Source: JAFAGX01 sp963759875 (lineage in GTDB: Bacteria; Acidobacteriota; Terriglobia; Terriglobales; Acidobacteriaceae). From it: 64,000 nt of DNA. Below the pieces are notes generated by a model. It did not search any database. It saw only the letters and a list, made by a program, of their open reading frames with translations, and was not told where the DNA came from. This document shows, in pieces, positions 45,578 through 54,645 of this stretch. Where the stretch lies: NCBI GenBank assembly GCA_963759875.1, contig CAVXBB010000005.1, forward strand, positions 1-64,000, in the 5' to 3' direction. Made by a program: the position numbers and the translations under genes. Every line of letters starts with the position of its first letter. Within the stretch, counting starts at the first letter, position 1.

Positions 45578-46345
45578 CTATTGGGCGGCACGGAATTTCT
45601 GACGATAATCCCTGCCATTAACGACAACCAGGCGGCACATCTCGAAAAGTCGGGAACGCATACGTTCGCCGATCCGGTCGCCCAGCGTTTCTTCTCTTGT
45701 GGTGCGTCTTGGCCCGGACATCCCCTCCGCTGCAGCACTGGGACCATCAAGAAAATTACTGGTAATGAGCGTAGTGCGTTTCTCGTTGTAGCGGGTATTC
45801 AGAATGATGCTGACGGTATCCCAGACCCATTCGGAAGGCTTGACCGCCCCGAGGTCATCTAAGAGTACAATCTCCGTTTCAAAAACCGGCCGCAACAGAT
45901 CCAATTCAGTTGCTTGCACGGAAGAGTTGTAGGAATTTTGAATCTGCTTCAGGAGATCCCGATAATCACAAAAGAGACAATGGAATCCCTTCTCAGCCAG
46001 GCACTTTAACGCAGCTACCGCAAGGTGAGTTTTGCCGACTCCGCTTGGACCAACAAACAGCAATCCCGATGGATCCAAAGGATATTGAGCTGCCCATTTT
46101 TCTACCTTCATTTTGGTGGCAGCTAAGCCGTCATTGCCATTTGTCTGATATTCAGAGAATTCGCAATCACGATAACGGGCAGGAATTGCCGCCGATTCGA
46201 GCAGATGTTTACTTTGAGTTTTTAAAAAGCATTCGCACCGAGCTACGCGCTTATCTCCATCTGAGGCAACATTCTTCCAACCTGATCCGCCACATACAGG
46301 GCACAGCTCAGAATCAGCCGATTTGCTGATCATATTTTTCTGCAT
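45578..46345 (-). CDS. DnaC/IstB-like ATPase
   Basis: A ~255-residue AAA+ protein of the DnaC/IstB/phage helicase-loader type. An N-terminal zinc-finger-like part has CPVCGGSGW and CECFL. The Walker A is LLFVGPSGVGKTHLAVAALK near 120 and the Walker B ETEIVLLDDLGAV near 180, with a sensor TTLITSN. Starting at 46414 would overlap the upstream gene by 100 bp, so an ATG near 46345 or 46333 is preferred. It directly follows a DUF1376 gene; such pairs are common in phage replication modules. Confidence 0.82.
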   Translation of the reverse strand: MQKNMISKSADSELCPVCGGSGWKNVASDGDKRVARCECFLKTQSKHLLESAAIPARYRDCEFSEYQTNGNDGLAATKMKVEKWAAQYPLDPSGLLFVGPSGVGKTHLAVAALKCLAEKGFHCLFCDYRDLLKQIQNSYNSSVQATELDLLRPVFETEIVLLDDLGAVKPSEWVWDTVSIILNTRYNEKRTTLITSNFLDGPSAAAEGMSGPRRTTREETLGDRIGERMRSRLFEMCRLVVVNGRDYRQKFRAAQ

Positions 46346-46847
46346 AACACGCCCAGCAACTGCCCCACTGTGTAAGCCCAGATTCCGGATGACGCGTACA
46401 CTCTTCTCGTCCATTTTGCTTTTTATTTAGTGTACCTTCAAAATCCAGATAAGAGGTCATTCCCTCATCTGTGGATTTGGTGGATTTTCTTTTCTTCTTG
46501 TGGAATTTCAAAACCTGTTCGTCATAGATGTCCAGCAGTGTCCGGTTGTAAATCCAGACAGCACCGTCAGTCATCGGTCCCTCGCGCTCGAACATGCACA
46601 TGACTGGGCCACATTCTTTTTCGAAGAAGTAAGCCCTTTGCGCATTCGCGTGGCGCCACAACTGCCCGTCGTCTGGCAAATACCCCGGTCGCTCCGAAAC
46701 CCAAGATGCGAACAATAAGTTCAAAAACCAAGCCTGCTGGAAATCCTTCATCGATCGGTAACGTATGTCGTTGATGAAGCGGTGTACGTAAAACGGAAAC
46801 CACTCCAACAACTGATTTCGCCGGGAACCTACGCCTGCCGATGACAT
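46314..46847 (-). CDS. DUF1376 (YdaU-like) protein, phage replication type
   Basis: A ~177-residue protein with the DUF1376 pattern: NQLLEWFPFYVHRFINDIRY near the N-terminus, QQAWFLNLLFASWVSERPGY, DDGQLWRHANAQRAYFFEKE and a central FHKKKRKSTKST. A C-terminal ESGLTQWGSCWACY adds two cysteines. The family is found in prophages beside helicase loaders and may act in replication initiation. No capsid, integrase or lysis genes are nearby, so this is either a remnant or a domesticated pair. The ATG at 46847 is chosen; 46874 is possible. Confidence 0.65.
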   Translation of the reverse strand: MSSAGVGSRRNQLLEWFPFYVHRFINDIRYRSMKDFQQAWFLNLLFASWVSERPGYLPDDGQLWRHANAQRAYFFEKECGPVMCMFEREGPMTDGAVWIYNRTLLDIYDEQVLKFHKKKRKSTKSTDEGMTSYLDFEGTLNKKQNGREECTRHPESGLTQWGSCWACYAEKYDQQIG

Positions 46848-47027
46848 GATTGGGGTGCGGTTTGCAGAGTGCATCACGCGCCCGATAACGTGCAATAGGA
46901 AAGTTCGTTTCTTCTGTGTAGATATTGTCGAAATGTGGTTCCGCTTGTGGAGGTTGGAGGAAAATCGGGAAGCTCACTCGGCAGGTGAACTGCGTGCCTT
47001 GAAAATCCGCGTTTTCGAAATTTTCTG

Positions 47028-47921
47028 TTAGGGAATCTGGTTCGCCGCATCTCGAACCATCTGCAAAAATGCTCGAGCTTCTGGCCGCAGTGGTCTGCGT
47101 CGCGGATGGATCACGTCCAGGCTCCGACGCAACGGTTCCGTATCCAGAAGTTTTACAGCTGTGAGCTTGTGTAGGCGAAGCTCCCGACCAACTGCCAACT
47201 GTGGGAGAAATGAAAGGCCCAGCCCGCGATCGACCATGCGCTTTGCAGTCTCGATCGAGTCAACCTCCAATGCAATATTCGGCACCAGGCCGGCGCGCCG
47301 GAATAAGCTGTGGGTCAGAGTCCAGTCGCTGGAGCCGTGGTCGTAGAAGATCAGCGGCCAGGTTGCGACTTTATCCAAGTGGGCACGAAGCGTGTGTGCA
47401 GGTCCGCGGCTGGGATGCGCCACGAGCAGCAGCGGGTCGTCACGAAGGCTGATGGTTTCAACTTCGGGGTGTTGCAGCGAGCGCGCGAGTCCAATTTCCG
47501 CTTCTTCCGCCAGTACCATGTCGAGGACCTCTTTCGAGTGGCCGGGCCGGATGCTGATGATCACGTTCGGGTGTGCGCGCTGGAATTTTTTCAGAACATC
47601 CGGGAGAAAGTAGACAGAAATCGAGAGCGCGGCGGCGATCCTGAGCGGCACTCCGCTCGCGGGCTGGGCTTCATGGACCGCCTGGCGAGCAAGCGATGCT
47701 GTACGCAGCAATTGCTCGGCATGGGGCCGGAACGTCCTGCCAGCGTCGGAGACGACCAATCCACTGCGGGAGCGCGAGAACAGTCGCACGCCAAGGGAGT
47801 CCTCAAGCGCCCTGATTCTGGCACTCACTGCGGGTTGGCTGATGCGCAATGCCTCGGCGGCACGATGAAAGCCGCCGAATGTGGCTACCGCCAGGAATGT
47901 TTCAACTTGGTCGAGCTCCAT
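47028..47921 (-). CDS. LysR family transcriptional regulator, divergent from aceA
   Basis: A 297-residue LysR regulator. The winged helix-turn-helix is at residues 1-60 (ELDQVETFLAVATFGGFHRA, LRISQPAVSARIRALEDSL). The effector-binding domain is at ~90-295 with typical LRIAAALSISVYFLPDVL, EIGLARSLQH and WPLIFYD. It is divergent from isocitrate lyase over a gap with nested inverted repeats at 47950-48002, which are the probable binding sites. Control of the glyoxylate pathway is inferred from this position. Confidence 0.9.
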   Translation of the reverse strand: MELDQVETFLAVATFGGFHRAAEALRISQPAVSARIRALEDSLGVRLFSRSRSGLVVSDAGRTFRPHAEQLLRTASLARQAVHEAQPASGVPLRIAAALSISVYFLPDVLKKFQRAHPNVIISIRPGHSKEVLDMVLAEEAEIGLARSLQHPEVETISLRDDPLLLVAHPSRGPAHTLRAHLDKVATWPLIFYDHGSSDWTLTHSLFRRAGLVPNIALEVDSIETAKRMVDRGLGLSFLPQLAVGRELRLHKLTAVKLLDTEPLRRSLDVIHPRRRPLRPEARAFLQMVRDAANQIP

Positions 47922-47949
47922 GGCTGGTTTCGCTACGAACTCACAACTA

Positions 47950-48002
47950 TTTCTATCACAAGTTTGGCTGCTGATAAGTGATCTTTATCAGAACGATAGA
48001 AA
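47950..48002. promoter_or_regulatory. Nested inverted repeats, probable LysR operator
   Basis: An inner dyad CTGATAA-N7-TTATCAG (47971-47991) is enclosed by an outer dyad TTTCTATC (47950-47957) and GATAGAAA (47995-48002). The inner dyad is 20-40 bp upstream of the likely aceA -35 box, where LysR activators usually bind. Confidence 0.65.
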
Positions 48003-48010
48003 CGTTCCGT

Positions 48011-48039
48011 TTGACTGAGCTCGGTTACTGGAACACAAT
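48011..48039 (+). promoter_or_regulatory. Likely sigma70-type promoter of aceA
   Basis: TTGACT (48011-48016) and CACAAT (48034-48039) are 17 bp apart. The -35 is good and the -10 is weak, as expected for an activator-dependent promoter. It implies a leader of about 150 bases before the aceA start. Confidence 0.5.
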
Positions 48040-48197
48040 GCACGCTGATGTGGGTCGTTTTTGAGCCTCTTGAAACCTGTAGGGACCTACCAATTTTCCC
48101 TTACACGGAGTCGTTGCGGGGTTACCTTTTCAGAAAGTTTTCCATCTGAAGGCAGGCCGTGCGGCGGTTAACGCTTGGATATAAAAGGACGAGAGAT

Positions 48198-49598
48198 ATG
48201 GCAAGCAACGGTAAAGCAGTAAGCGATTGGAAGTCGAATCCTCGTTGGGAAGGCATAACCCGGCCGTACAGTGTGGAAGATGTCGAGCGCTTGCGCGGGT
48301 CTATTCGGGTTGAATACACGTTGGCGAAACTCGGTGCAGAACGCTTGTGGGAGCTTTTGCATAGCGGCTCATACGTAGCCGCGCTCGGCGCCATGACCGG
48401 GAACCAAGCAGTGCAGCAGGTGAAGGCCGGGCTGAATGCAATTTACGTGAGCGGATGGCAGGTAGCCGCCGACGCTAACGATGCCGGCCAAATGTATCCC
48501 GACCAGAGCCTTTATCCGGCAAACAGCGTGCCCAATCTCTGCCGTCGCATTAATCAAGCGCTCATGCGCGCCGACCAGATTCACCACTCGGAAGGTAAGA
48601 ATGGAATTTACTGGTACGCGCCGCTGGTAGCGGATGCGGAAGCTGGTTTCGGCGGTACGTTGAACGCATTCGAACTCATGAAGGCCATGATTGAAGCTGG
48701 CACCGCATGCGTTCACTTTGAAGATCAGCTCTCGTCGGCGAAGAAATGCGGACATCTGGGCGGCAAGGTCCTGGTGCCGACCGTGGAAGCGATTCAAAAA
48801 TTGGTTGCAGCGCGGTTGGCGGCTGATGTTTTGGGCGTGCCTACCTTGATTATGGCGCGCACCGATGCCGATAGCGCGAGACTCATTACGAGCGATGTTG
48901 ACCCGAGCGACCACGAATTCCTGACTGGCGAAAGGACGTCAGAAGGATTCTTCCGTACCCGCGGCGGAATCGAATCCGCGATTGCACGTGCCGTGGCGTA
49001 CGCGCCGTATGCCGAGCTGCTGTGGTGCGAGACCTCGCATCCGGATCTCGATGAAGCCCGCGAATTTGCGGAAGGCGTACACGAGAAGTTCCCGGGCAAG
49101 ATGCTCGCCTACAATTGCTCTCCATCATTCAACTGGAAAAAGAAACTCGACGACGCAACCATCGCCAAGTTCCAGCGCGAGCTGGCCGCCATGGGCTACA
49201 AGTTCCAGTTCATAACGCTCGCTGGATTCCATGCGCTGAATTTGAGCATGTTCGAGCTGGCGCGGGGATACAAGTTGACCGGCATGAGTGCTTATGCCCG
49301 GCTTCAGGAAAAAGAATTCAGCCGCGAAGCCGAATACGGATATGAAGCCGTCAAGCACCAGCAGTTTGTGGGAACTGGATATTTCGATGCAGTCACGCAG
49401 GTGATTGCTGGCGGAACATCATCCGTCACAGCACTTGCCGGATCGACCGAAGCCGAGCAGTTTGCCGGGATCAAGCAGCAAGTACACCCAACCTGCGGCC
49501 CCGATGCCGCGTGCCAACCAATTCTGGGCCACTGCCCGTCGGTTCCGGTCAACATCGAGACTTACTCTGACGATATGCTGCTGCCGTCAGGAGATTAG
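48198..49598 (+). CDS. aceA: Isocitrate lyase
   Basis: A 466-residue enzyme that splits isocitrate into glyoxylate and succinate, allowing growth on acetate or fatty acids. It has the catalytic KKCGHLGGK near 181, ARTDADSARLITSDVD near 215, and active-site blocks NCSPSFNWKKKL and FQFITLAGFHALN. ATG 48198 follows GGACGAGAG. A terminator lies 29 bp after the stop. No malate synthase is in the window. Confidence 0.95.
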   Translation: MASNGKAVSDWKSNPRWEGITRPYSVEDVERLRGSIRVEYTLAKLGAERLWELLHSGSYVAALGAMTGNQAVQQVKAGLNAIYVSGWQVAADANDAGQMYPDQSLYPANSVPNLCRRINQALMRADQIHHSEGKNGIYWYAPLVADAEAGFGGTLNAFELMKAMIEAGTACVHFEDQLSSAKKCGHLGGKVLVPTVEAIQKLVAARLAADVLGVPTLIMARTDADSARLITSDVDPSDHEFLTGERTSEGFFRTRGGIESAIARAVAYAPYAELLWCETSHPDLDEAREFAEGVHEKFPGKMLAYNCSPSFNWKKKLDDATIAKFQRELAAMGYKFQFITLAGFHALNLSMFELARGYKLTGMSAYARLQEKEFSREAEYGYEAVKHQQFVGTGYFDAVTQVIAGGTSSVTALAGSTEAEQFAGIKQQVHPTCGPDAACQPILGHCPSVPVNIETYSDDMLLPSGD

Positions 49599-49626
49599 CC
49601 GTTTTTCAAAACGTGCGCGTAAAGAG

Positions 49627-49663
49627 CCACCCACTCGCTAACCGGCGAGGTGGGTGGTTTTTT
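49627..49663 (+). terminator. Rho-independent terminator of aceA
   Basis: A strong stem pairs CCACCCACTCGC (49627-49638) with GCGAGGTGGGTGG (49645-49657), loop near TAACCG, followed by six T residues (49658-49663). Confidence 0.92.
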
Positions 49664-49703
49664 ACGCTTGCGCCCAGGAAGCGCTTACCAGGTCTGTTGA
49701 CAT

Positions 49704-49720
49704 GTGACACAATGTGTCAC
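49704..49720. promoter_or_regulatory. Perfect GTGACAC-AAT-GTGTCAC palindrome
   Basis: Two perfect 7-bp arms flank a 3-bp centre in the gap between aceA and the convergent EF-G gene. TTGACA lies immediately upstream (49697-49702). No T-run follows, so it is not a terminator. It may be an operator for an unannotated transcript or an isolated site of the same GTGAC-type family seen in the hydrogen block. Confidence 0.4.
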
Positions 49721-49797
49721 GTTAATTGCATGCCGTCCGCTCGATGAGCGTCAATCCAAACTCGCTAGAGCCGAAGGTCTGAAAACCTCGTGAGTGG

Positions 49798-51906
49798 CTA
49801 CTCCTCCTCTTCCGCTTCGCCGGCGCGGCCAGCCTTGGCTTTTTCGATGATCTTTTCCTGTAACTGAGCGGGCACGACGTCGTAATGGTGCATTTCCATA
49901 TTGAAGCTGCCGCGTCCTTGAGTCATTGAAGTGAGATCGGCGCCGTAGGTCAGCATCTCCGACATCGGCACTTCGGCTTTCACCAGCGTATTGCCCGCTT
50001 TATTGTCCATGCCCTGAATGCGCCCGCGGCGACTGTTCAGGTCGCCCATGATCGAGCCGGCGAACTCGTCGGGAACGGTGATTTCCACTTGCATGACTGG
50101 CTCGAGCAGCGTGGGCTTCGCCTGCTCCATGGCTTTCTTGAAAGCGATGCGGCCAGCGAGTTGGAACGATAGATCGTTGGAATCGACGTCGTGATACGAG
50201 CCGTCGTATAGCACGACCTTGAAATCAACCACCGGATAGCCAGCCAGATAACCGCGCGCGGCAGCGTCTTTGATTCCTTTTTCGACGGCAGGAATGAAGT
50301 TCCTGGGGATCGCGCCGCCGAAAATGTCGTTAACAAATTCGAACTCACCGCCGCGAGGTAAGGGCTCCATCTTGATCTTGCAATCGCCGTACTGGCCGTG
50401 ACCGCCGGTTTGCTTTTTGTGACGGCCTTGTACGTCGGCTTTGCCGCGGATGGTTTCACGGTACGGAACCTTCGGCGCTTTGAGAATGACTTCCGCGTGG
50501 TAGCGCTTCTTCATCTTCGCGACGACGACTTCAATGTGCTGCTGGCCGGTTCCGGCGATCAGAAATTCTTTGGTCTGCGGATCGCGGAAAAAGCGCAGCA
50601 TGGCATCTTCTTCCATCAATTTGTGAATGCTCGGACCCAACTTGTCTTCGTCGGCGCGACTCTTGGGCTCAATCGCGAACGTGATGGCAGGCTCTGGCAA
50701 GTGAATCTTGGGATATTGAATGGGCGCGGATTTATCGCCTAGCGTGTCGCCGGTCAAGGTATCTTTCAGCTTGGCGACAGCGCCGATATCTCCAGCGTGC
50801 AGCTCGTTCACGGGCACGGCAGTTTTGCCCTGCATGATTGAAATGTGGGCCAGCTTTTCTGCCGAGCCGCGGGTGAAATTCTGCACGCTGGCATCGTTCT
50901 TGAGCACACCGGAAAATACTTTGAAATAGGAAATTCGTCCGGCAAAAATGTCGTTGACCGTCTTGAAGACATACAGCGATACCGGCTCTGAATCCGTTTC
51001 ATGACGGCGCGGCGGCTCACCATTGCCGGAAGCCTGAGCTTCGCCCTGGATCCACTCGTGCTCGGATGGGGCGGGTGTGTAGTCGACGATGAAATCCATC
51101 AGGTGATCGGCACCGATATTGCCCAGGCCGGAGCCAAAAATCACTGGGAAAATTTTGTCTTCGCGAATGGCGTTGTGCAGGGCGGGAACCAGATGCTCCT
51201 CGGGAATGGTTCCTTTTTCAAAAAATTCCTCCATCAGAGCATCATTGCCTTCGGCGATCATCTCGACCAATTTTTCGTGGGCTTCCTGGGCTTGAGCTTT
51301 CAGGTTCCCGGGAATTTCGCCCTCTTTGCCTTTGCCATTACCGCCCAGTTCATAGGTGTAGGCCTTCATGCTCACTAGATCGACGACGCCGCTGAAGTTC
51401 TTTTCGCTGCCGATCGGCATTTCCAACGGAATGACCGTTCGTCCGAAGGCCTTAGTGAGCGAATCCAAAACGCGGTTTGCGTCGGCACGTTCACGGTCCA
51501 TGCGGCTGGCCAGGATTACGCGCGGCGTTTTGAACTCTTCGCAATAATTCCAAACGCGCTCGGTGACGACTTCGACTCCGGCCACGCCGTCTACGACCAG
51601 AATGGCGGCATCCACTACCGGCAACACCATCTTGGCTTCGTGCACGAACATGTTGAAGCCGGGGGTGTCGATCAGATTGATCTTAGTCTTCCCCCACTCG
51701 ACGTACGCCGTGGTAGCGGAAATGGACATCTGACGGGCGATTTCTTCCTCATCGTAATCGGTGGTAGCCGAACCGTCATCCACACGGCCGAGTCGCTGGG
51801 TTGCGCCTGCGGTGTACAGCATGGCCGAGAGCATCGAGGTTTTCCCGGCCTTTCCATGCCCTATCAGAGCCACATTTCGGATACTTGCGCCTTCGTAAAC
51901 TTTCAC
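49798..51906 (-). CDS. Elongation factor G-like translational GTPase (paralogue type)
   Basis: A 702-residue protein with the five EF-G domains. G1 is GHGKAGKTS (residues 16-24) and not the standard GHVDAGKTT. G3 is DTPGF (80-84). G4 is SRMD (134-137) in place of NKMD. The C-terminal half matches EF-G (FRDPQTKEFLIAGTGQQHIE, GRIQGMD, MTQGRGSFNMEMHHYDVVP). Loss of the DTPGH His (Phe here) and the altered G4 suggest an EF-G paralogue rather than the main translocase. It ends in a Glu run. No rps or tuf genes are adjacent, as expected for a paralogue. Confidence 0.85.
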   Translation of the reverse strand: MKVYEGASIRNVALIGHGKAGKTSMLSAMLYTAGATQRLGRVDDGSATTDYDEEEIARQMSISATTAYVEWGKTKINLIDTPGFNMFVHEAKMVLPVVDAAILVVDGVAGVEVVTERVWNYCEEFKTPRVILASRMDRERADANRVLDSLTKAFGRTVIPLEMPIGSEKNFSGVVDLVSMKAYTYELGGNGKGKEGEIPGNLKAQAQEAHEKLVEMIAEGNDALMEEFFEKGTIPEEHLVPALHNAIREDKIFPVIFGSGLGNIGADHLMDFIVDYTPAPSEHEWIQGEAQASGNGEPPRRHETDSEPVSLYVFKTVNDIFAGRISYFKVFSGVLKNDASVQNFTRGSAEKLAHISIMQGKTAVPVNELHAGDIGAVAKLKDTLTGDTLGDKSAPIQYPKIHLPEPAITFAIEPKSRADEDKLGPSIHKLMEEDAMLRFFRDPQTKEFLIAGTGQQHIEVVVAKMKKRYHAEVILKAPKVPYRETIRGKADVQGRHKKQTGGHGQYGDCKIKMEPLPRGGEFEFVNDIFGGAIPRNFIPAVEKGIKDAAARGYLAGYPVVDFKVVLYDGSYHDVDSNDLSFQLAGRIAFKKAMEQAKPTLLEPVMQVEITVPDEFAGSIMGDLNSRRGRIQGMDNKAGNTLVKAEVPMSEMLTYGADLTSMTQGRGSFNMEMHHYDVVPAQLQEKIIEKAKAGRAGEAEEEE

Positions 51907-52161
51907 GGGACTACTCCTTCAAGCGAAAACTGCCGAGCTCCGCTCAGCTGGCGTCCACCCTACGTGGAACAGATTCTGCGGATCTTTACCACGGCGGGCC
52001 CATAAAGAACGAACAAAGAGGACTTTCTATAGGCCAACGTACAAATCACCTGCCGAAACCTAGGATGCTAACACAGCGGAAAATAGCGGCTCAACTCTGG
52101 ATCGAGAGCTGCAGTATGATGCTTAGGCCAAAACTCTCCCTGCAAATCAAGGAGGGCGACG

Positions 52162-52557
52162 ATGTTCCCCCAGCTTGCGCAATTCACCGATCTCGGGCTT
52201 CTGCTCATGCGCCTGATGGTCGGCCTGGTTTTCGTGACCAGCGGATGGAGTCACGTGACCAAGCCCGATGAACGCAGCAAAAGCATCGGTATGAGCAAAG
52301 GGTTCACGCTATTTCTGGGAGTTGCAGAGATTGCAGGCGGACTCGGCGTGGCGTTTGGAGTTCTGACCCAGCCCGCGGCGATTGGATTGATTCTCATCAT
52401 GCTCGGCGCAATTCAGAAGAAAATTTTCGTCTGGCATACAGGTTTTTGGGGAGAGAAGAGTTACGGGTGGCACTATGATTTGATGTTCGTGATCATGAAC
52501 TTAGTGATTCTGTTCACCGACGGCGGAAGATATTCAATCTATGCCCCCTATCGATAA
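52162..52557 (+). CDS. DoxX family membrane protein
   Basis: A 131-residue protein with four membrane helices (LLLMRLMVGLVFVTSGWSHV, LFLGVAEIAGGLGVAFGVL, AIGLILIMLGAI, LMFVIMNLVILF). This is the DoxX pattern found in small quinone-linked or redox-stress membrane proteins. It has an AAGGAGG ribosome binding site. It overlaps ogt by 17 bp, so they share a transcript. Confidence 0.85.
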   Translation: MFPQLAQFTDLGLLLMRLMVGLVFVTSGWSHVTKPDERSKSIGMSKGFTLFLGVAEIAGGLGVAFGVLTQPAAIGLILIMLGAIQKKIFVWHTGFWGEKSYGWHYDLMFVIMNLVILFTDGGRYSIYAPYR

Positions 52558-53056
52558 GTCAAATAGATTGATGTGCTACACCCGCATTGAAAGTCCGGTG
52601 GGGCCGTTGCTCCTGGTAGCTGACGATCTCGGCCTACGGAAGATTTACTTCGAGAATGGAAGAGACCGCGTTGAAGTGGATTCGTCCTGGATACCAGGAG
52701 ACCAGGAATTCTTCAAGAGCGCCATTGCGCAACTGCACTCTTATTTTGGGGGAGAGCTGAAAAATTTCGATCTGCCGCTTGCACCGGAGGGTACTGAGTT
52801 TCAGCGTAATGTCTGGAAACATCTTTGCGACATTCCTTACGGTGCCACGATTTTTTACGGCGAATTGGCCGGTCGCATCGGCAACCCTAAAGCGTCGAGA
52901 GCTGTGGGGCTGGCAAATGGATCGAATCCGATTCCTATTATGATTCCTTGTCATCGAGTAATTGGCAGTAACGGGAAGCTCACCGGGTATGGCGGTGGTT
53001 TGCAGATCAAAGAAAAACTGCTGGCGTTGGAACGTGGACAAATTCGCCTGCTGTGA
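52541..53056 (+). CDS. ogt: Methylated-DNA--protein-cysteine methyltransferase
   Basis: A 171-residue DNA repair protein that removes the alkyl group from O6-alkylguanine onto its own cysteine. The active site IPCHRVIGSNGKLTGYGGG is near 135-153, and GTEFQRNVWKHLCDIPYG near 84-101. ATG 52541 overlaps the doxX gene; ATG 52571 (MCYTRIESP) is equally plausible. Confidence 0.93.
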   Translation: MPPIDKSNRLMCYTRIESPVGPLLLVADDLGLRKIYFENGRDRVEVDSSWIPGDQEFFKSAIAQLHSYFGGELKNFDLPLAPEGTEFQRNVWKHLCDIPYGATIFYGELAGRIGNPKASRAVGLANGSNPIPIMIPCHRVIGSNGKLTGYGGGLQIKEKLLALERGQIRLL

Positions 53057-53139
53057 TGGTCCATGCGGCTTTTGAGCTGTGGTGCATAGTCGGTTAAAAT
53101 AAATACAGACGAAAACCCTTCCGCTGCGTTCAGTTACTT

Positions 53140-53730
53140 ATGAAGAAAAATTCTCGGTTGATCCCATTGCTGATTCTTGCCCTGGCCACGTTTGCGTTCG
53201 CACAAGAGCCGGTAAACCCTGTGCTCCGCCCGCCCAAAGGGGCACAAGTGGCCATAGTGGTGTTCGAGGATCTTGAATGTCCCGATTGTCGCCGAGCTGC
53301 GCCGCTGCTGGATGACGCCGCGAAAACCTACAAGATCCCGTTAGTTATACACGACTTCCCTCTTCCTTTTCATAAATGGTCATTCGAAGCGGCGGTAATC
53401 GCGCGGTATTTTGACGCGCAATCGAAACAGCTTGGCCACGAATACCGCGACTACATGTTTGAGCATCAACCGGAGATTACGGCGGAGAATATGCGGGCGT
53501 TTTCAGAAAAATTCGCCGCTGAGCACAAGACGACTCTTCCGTTTGTGGTCGATCCGCAGGGCAAGCTGGCGGCAGAGGTGACGGCCGACCGTGATCTGGG
53601 CAAATCTATTCATCTGGAACACACGCCCACAATTTACGTAGTCAGCAACCGGACTCAGGGCAAACCGTTCGTCGAGGTTGTCGATCGCACTCAGCTGTTT
53701 CAGTTGATCGATGCGATGAAGGCGGAGTAG
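53140..53730 (+). CDS. Secreted thioredoxin-fold protein, DsbA-family-like
   Basis: A 196-residue exported protein. The signal peptide is MKKNSRLIPLLILALATFAF, with a cleavage-like AFAQ site. The thioredoxin fold has a CPDC redox motif in FEDLECPDCRRAAPLLDD, a DsbA-type helical insertion (HKWSFEAAVIARYFDAQSK), and the cis-proline-type HTPTIYVV near the C-terminus. It probably acts on disulfides in the periplasm. No DsbB-type partner is nearby. Confidence 0.85.
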   Translation: MKKNSRLIPLLILALATFAFAQEPVNPVLRPPKGAQVAIVVFEDLECPDCRRAAPLLDDAAKTYKIPLVIHDFPLPFHKWSFEAAVIARYFDAQSKQLGHEYRDYMFEHQPEITAENMRAFSEKFAAEHKTTLPFVVDPQGKLAAEVTADRDLGKSIHLEHTPTIYVVSNRTQGKPFVEVVDRTQLFQLIDAMKAE

Positions 53731-53791
53731 GTCTGAGCGGCGTTCTGGGGTCGTATGGGAAAGTTTGGCGGACTGGCGTGTCGGCTTCGCA

Positions 53792-54445
53792 CTAACCTCG
53801 TTCGAAGGCGTGCTTCTTCTCTAATTCCTCCAGAGCTGCTCGAGCGTCAGACACGAATACTTGTGCCTGTGCCAACAAGTCAGCGGTTGCAATCGCAAAA
53901 TCGGCATCTAGTTTGATCAGTCCTTTTCGCGCGAGCTCGCTTGCCACTTCCATTACGCGAGCGCTTGACGTCTCGACGTACAAGGCTTCCGTCGGATCGG
54001 CCAACCAGGCTGACGTTTCTCGCCGCTGCGTCTGCCAATAAACTTTTCGCGCCAGCAATTGAGAGATGTCTTCATCGCTGGCTTTGCCGAACACCCATTT
54101 ATTGTGTTTGAAATCATAATGGCGGCTGGAGAAATTTACGGGCACAAGCTTGCCGGATTTCAAGAACTCCAACTGCCGACGGTCCACTTCCTTGCGGAGG
54201 GCATTGATCACCGGTGCCTCCGCATCTTTGGGTTCGAGGGATGGCATGACTTCATGCACGGTGGCGGAGAGGTTAACGGCGACAGGGGCATGCAAGCTCT
54301 CAGCACTTTCGAGCCGCACATCACCATGCAATACAAAGAAATCTGCGCCTGACGTGGATCTGTGAAATGGCCACTCAAGGTGAAACGACAAGGGCAGGCC
54401 AGTGAGGGTTACATAAATCTGCTTTTGTTCTTTTCCCATTTCCAT
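53792..54445 (-). CDS. Hypothetical protein
   Basis: A ~217-residue soluble protein with no recognised domain. It has MEMGKEQKQIYVTLTGLPLS at the N-terminus, a central LRKEVDRRQLEFLKSGKLVP and a helical C-terminus ending in EELEKKHAFERG. The start is uncertain: ATG 54445 is chosen because the longer reading (54541) begins with TTG and has no ribosome binding site. It is convergent with the secreted thioredoxin gene. Confidence 0.6.
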   Translation of the reverse strand: MEMGKEQKQIYVTLTGLPLSFHLEWPFHRSTSGADFFVLHGDVRLESAESLHAPVAVNLSATVHEVMPSLEPKDAEAPVINALRKEVDRRQLEFLKSGKLVPVNFSSRHYDFKHNKWVFGKASDEDISQLLARKVYWQTQRRETSAWLADPTEALYVETSSARVMEVASELARKGLIKLDADFAIATADLLAQAQVFVSDARAALEELEKKHAFERG

Positions 54446-54645
54446 CGCGATATCAATGGTAATTCGGGAATATTGTAAATTCTCCAGCAGCCCTTGTCGT
54501 GCGTAGTAGTGCGGGGGTTCCCACCTGAAGCGTGCTAGCAAGTACCATTAGCGAAGAAAACGCCGGCTAGCATCATTTCATCCCACAATTTATTGTTTTG
54601 ATTCGTGCTGAAGCTGGTTCAGACGATCGGCGTTCGGACGCTGAA

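Noticed and set aside
49704..49720. Terminator for the EF-G gene
   Set aside because: No T-run follows the palindrome on either strand.
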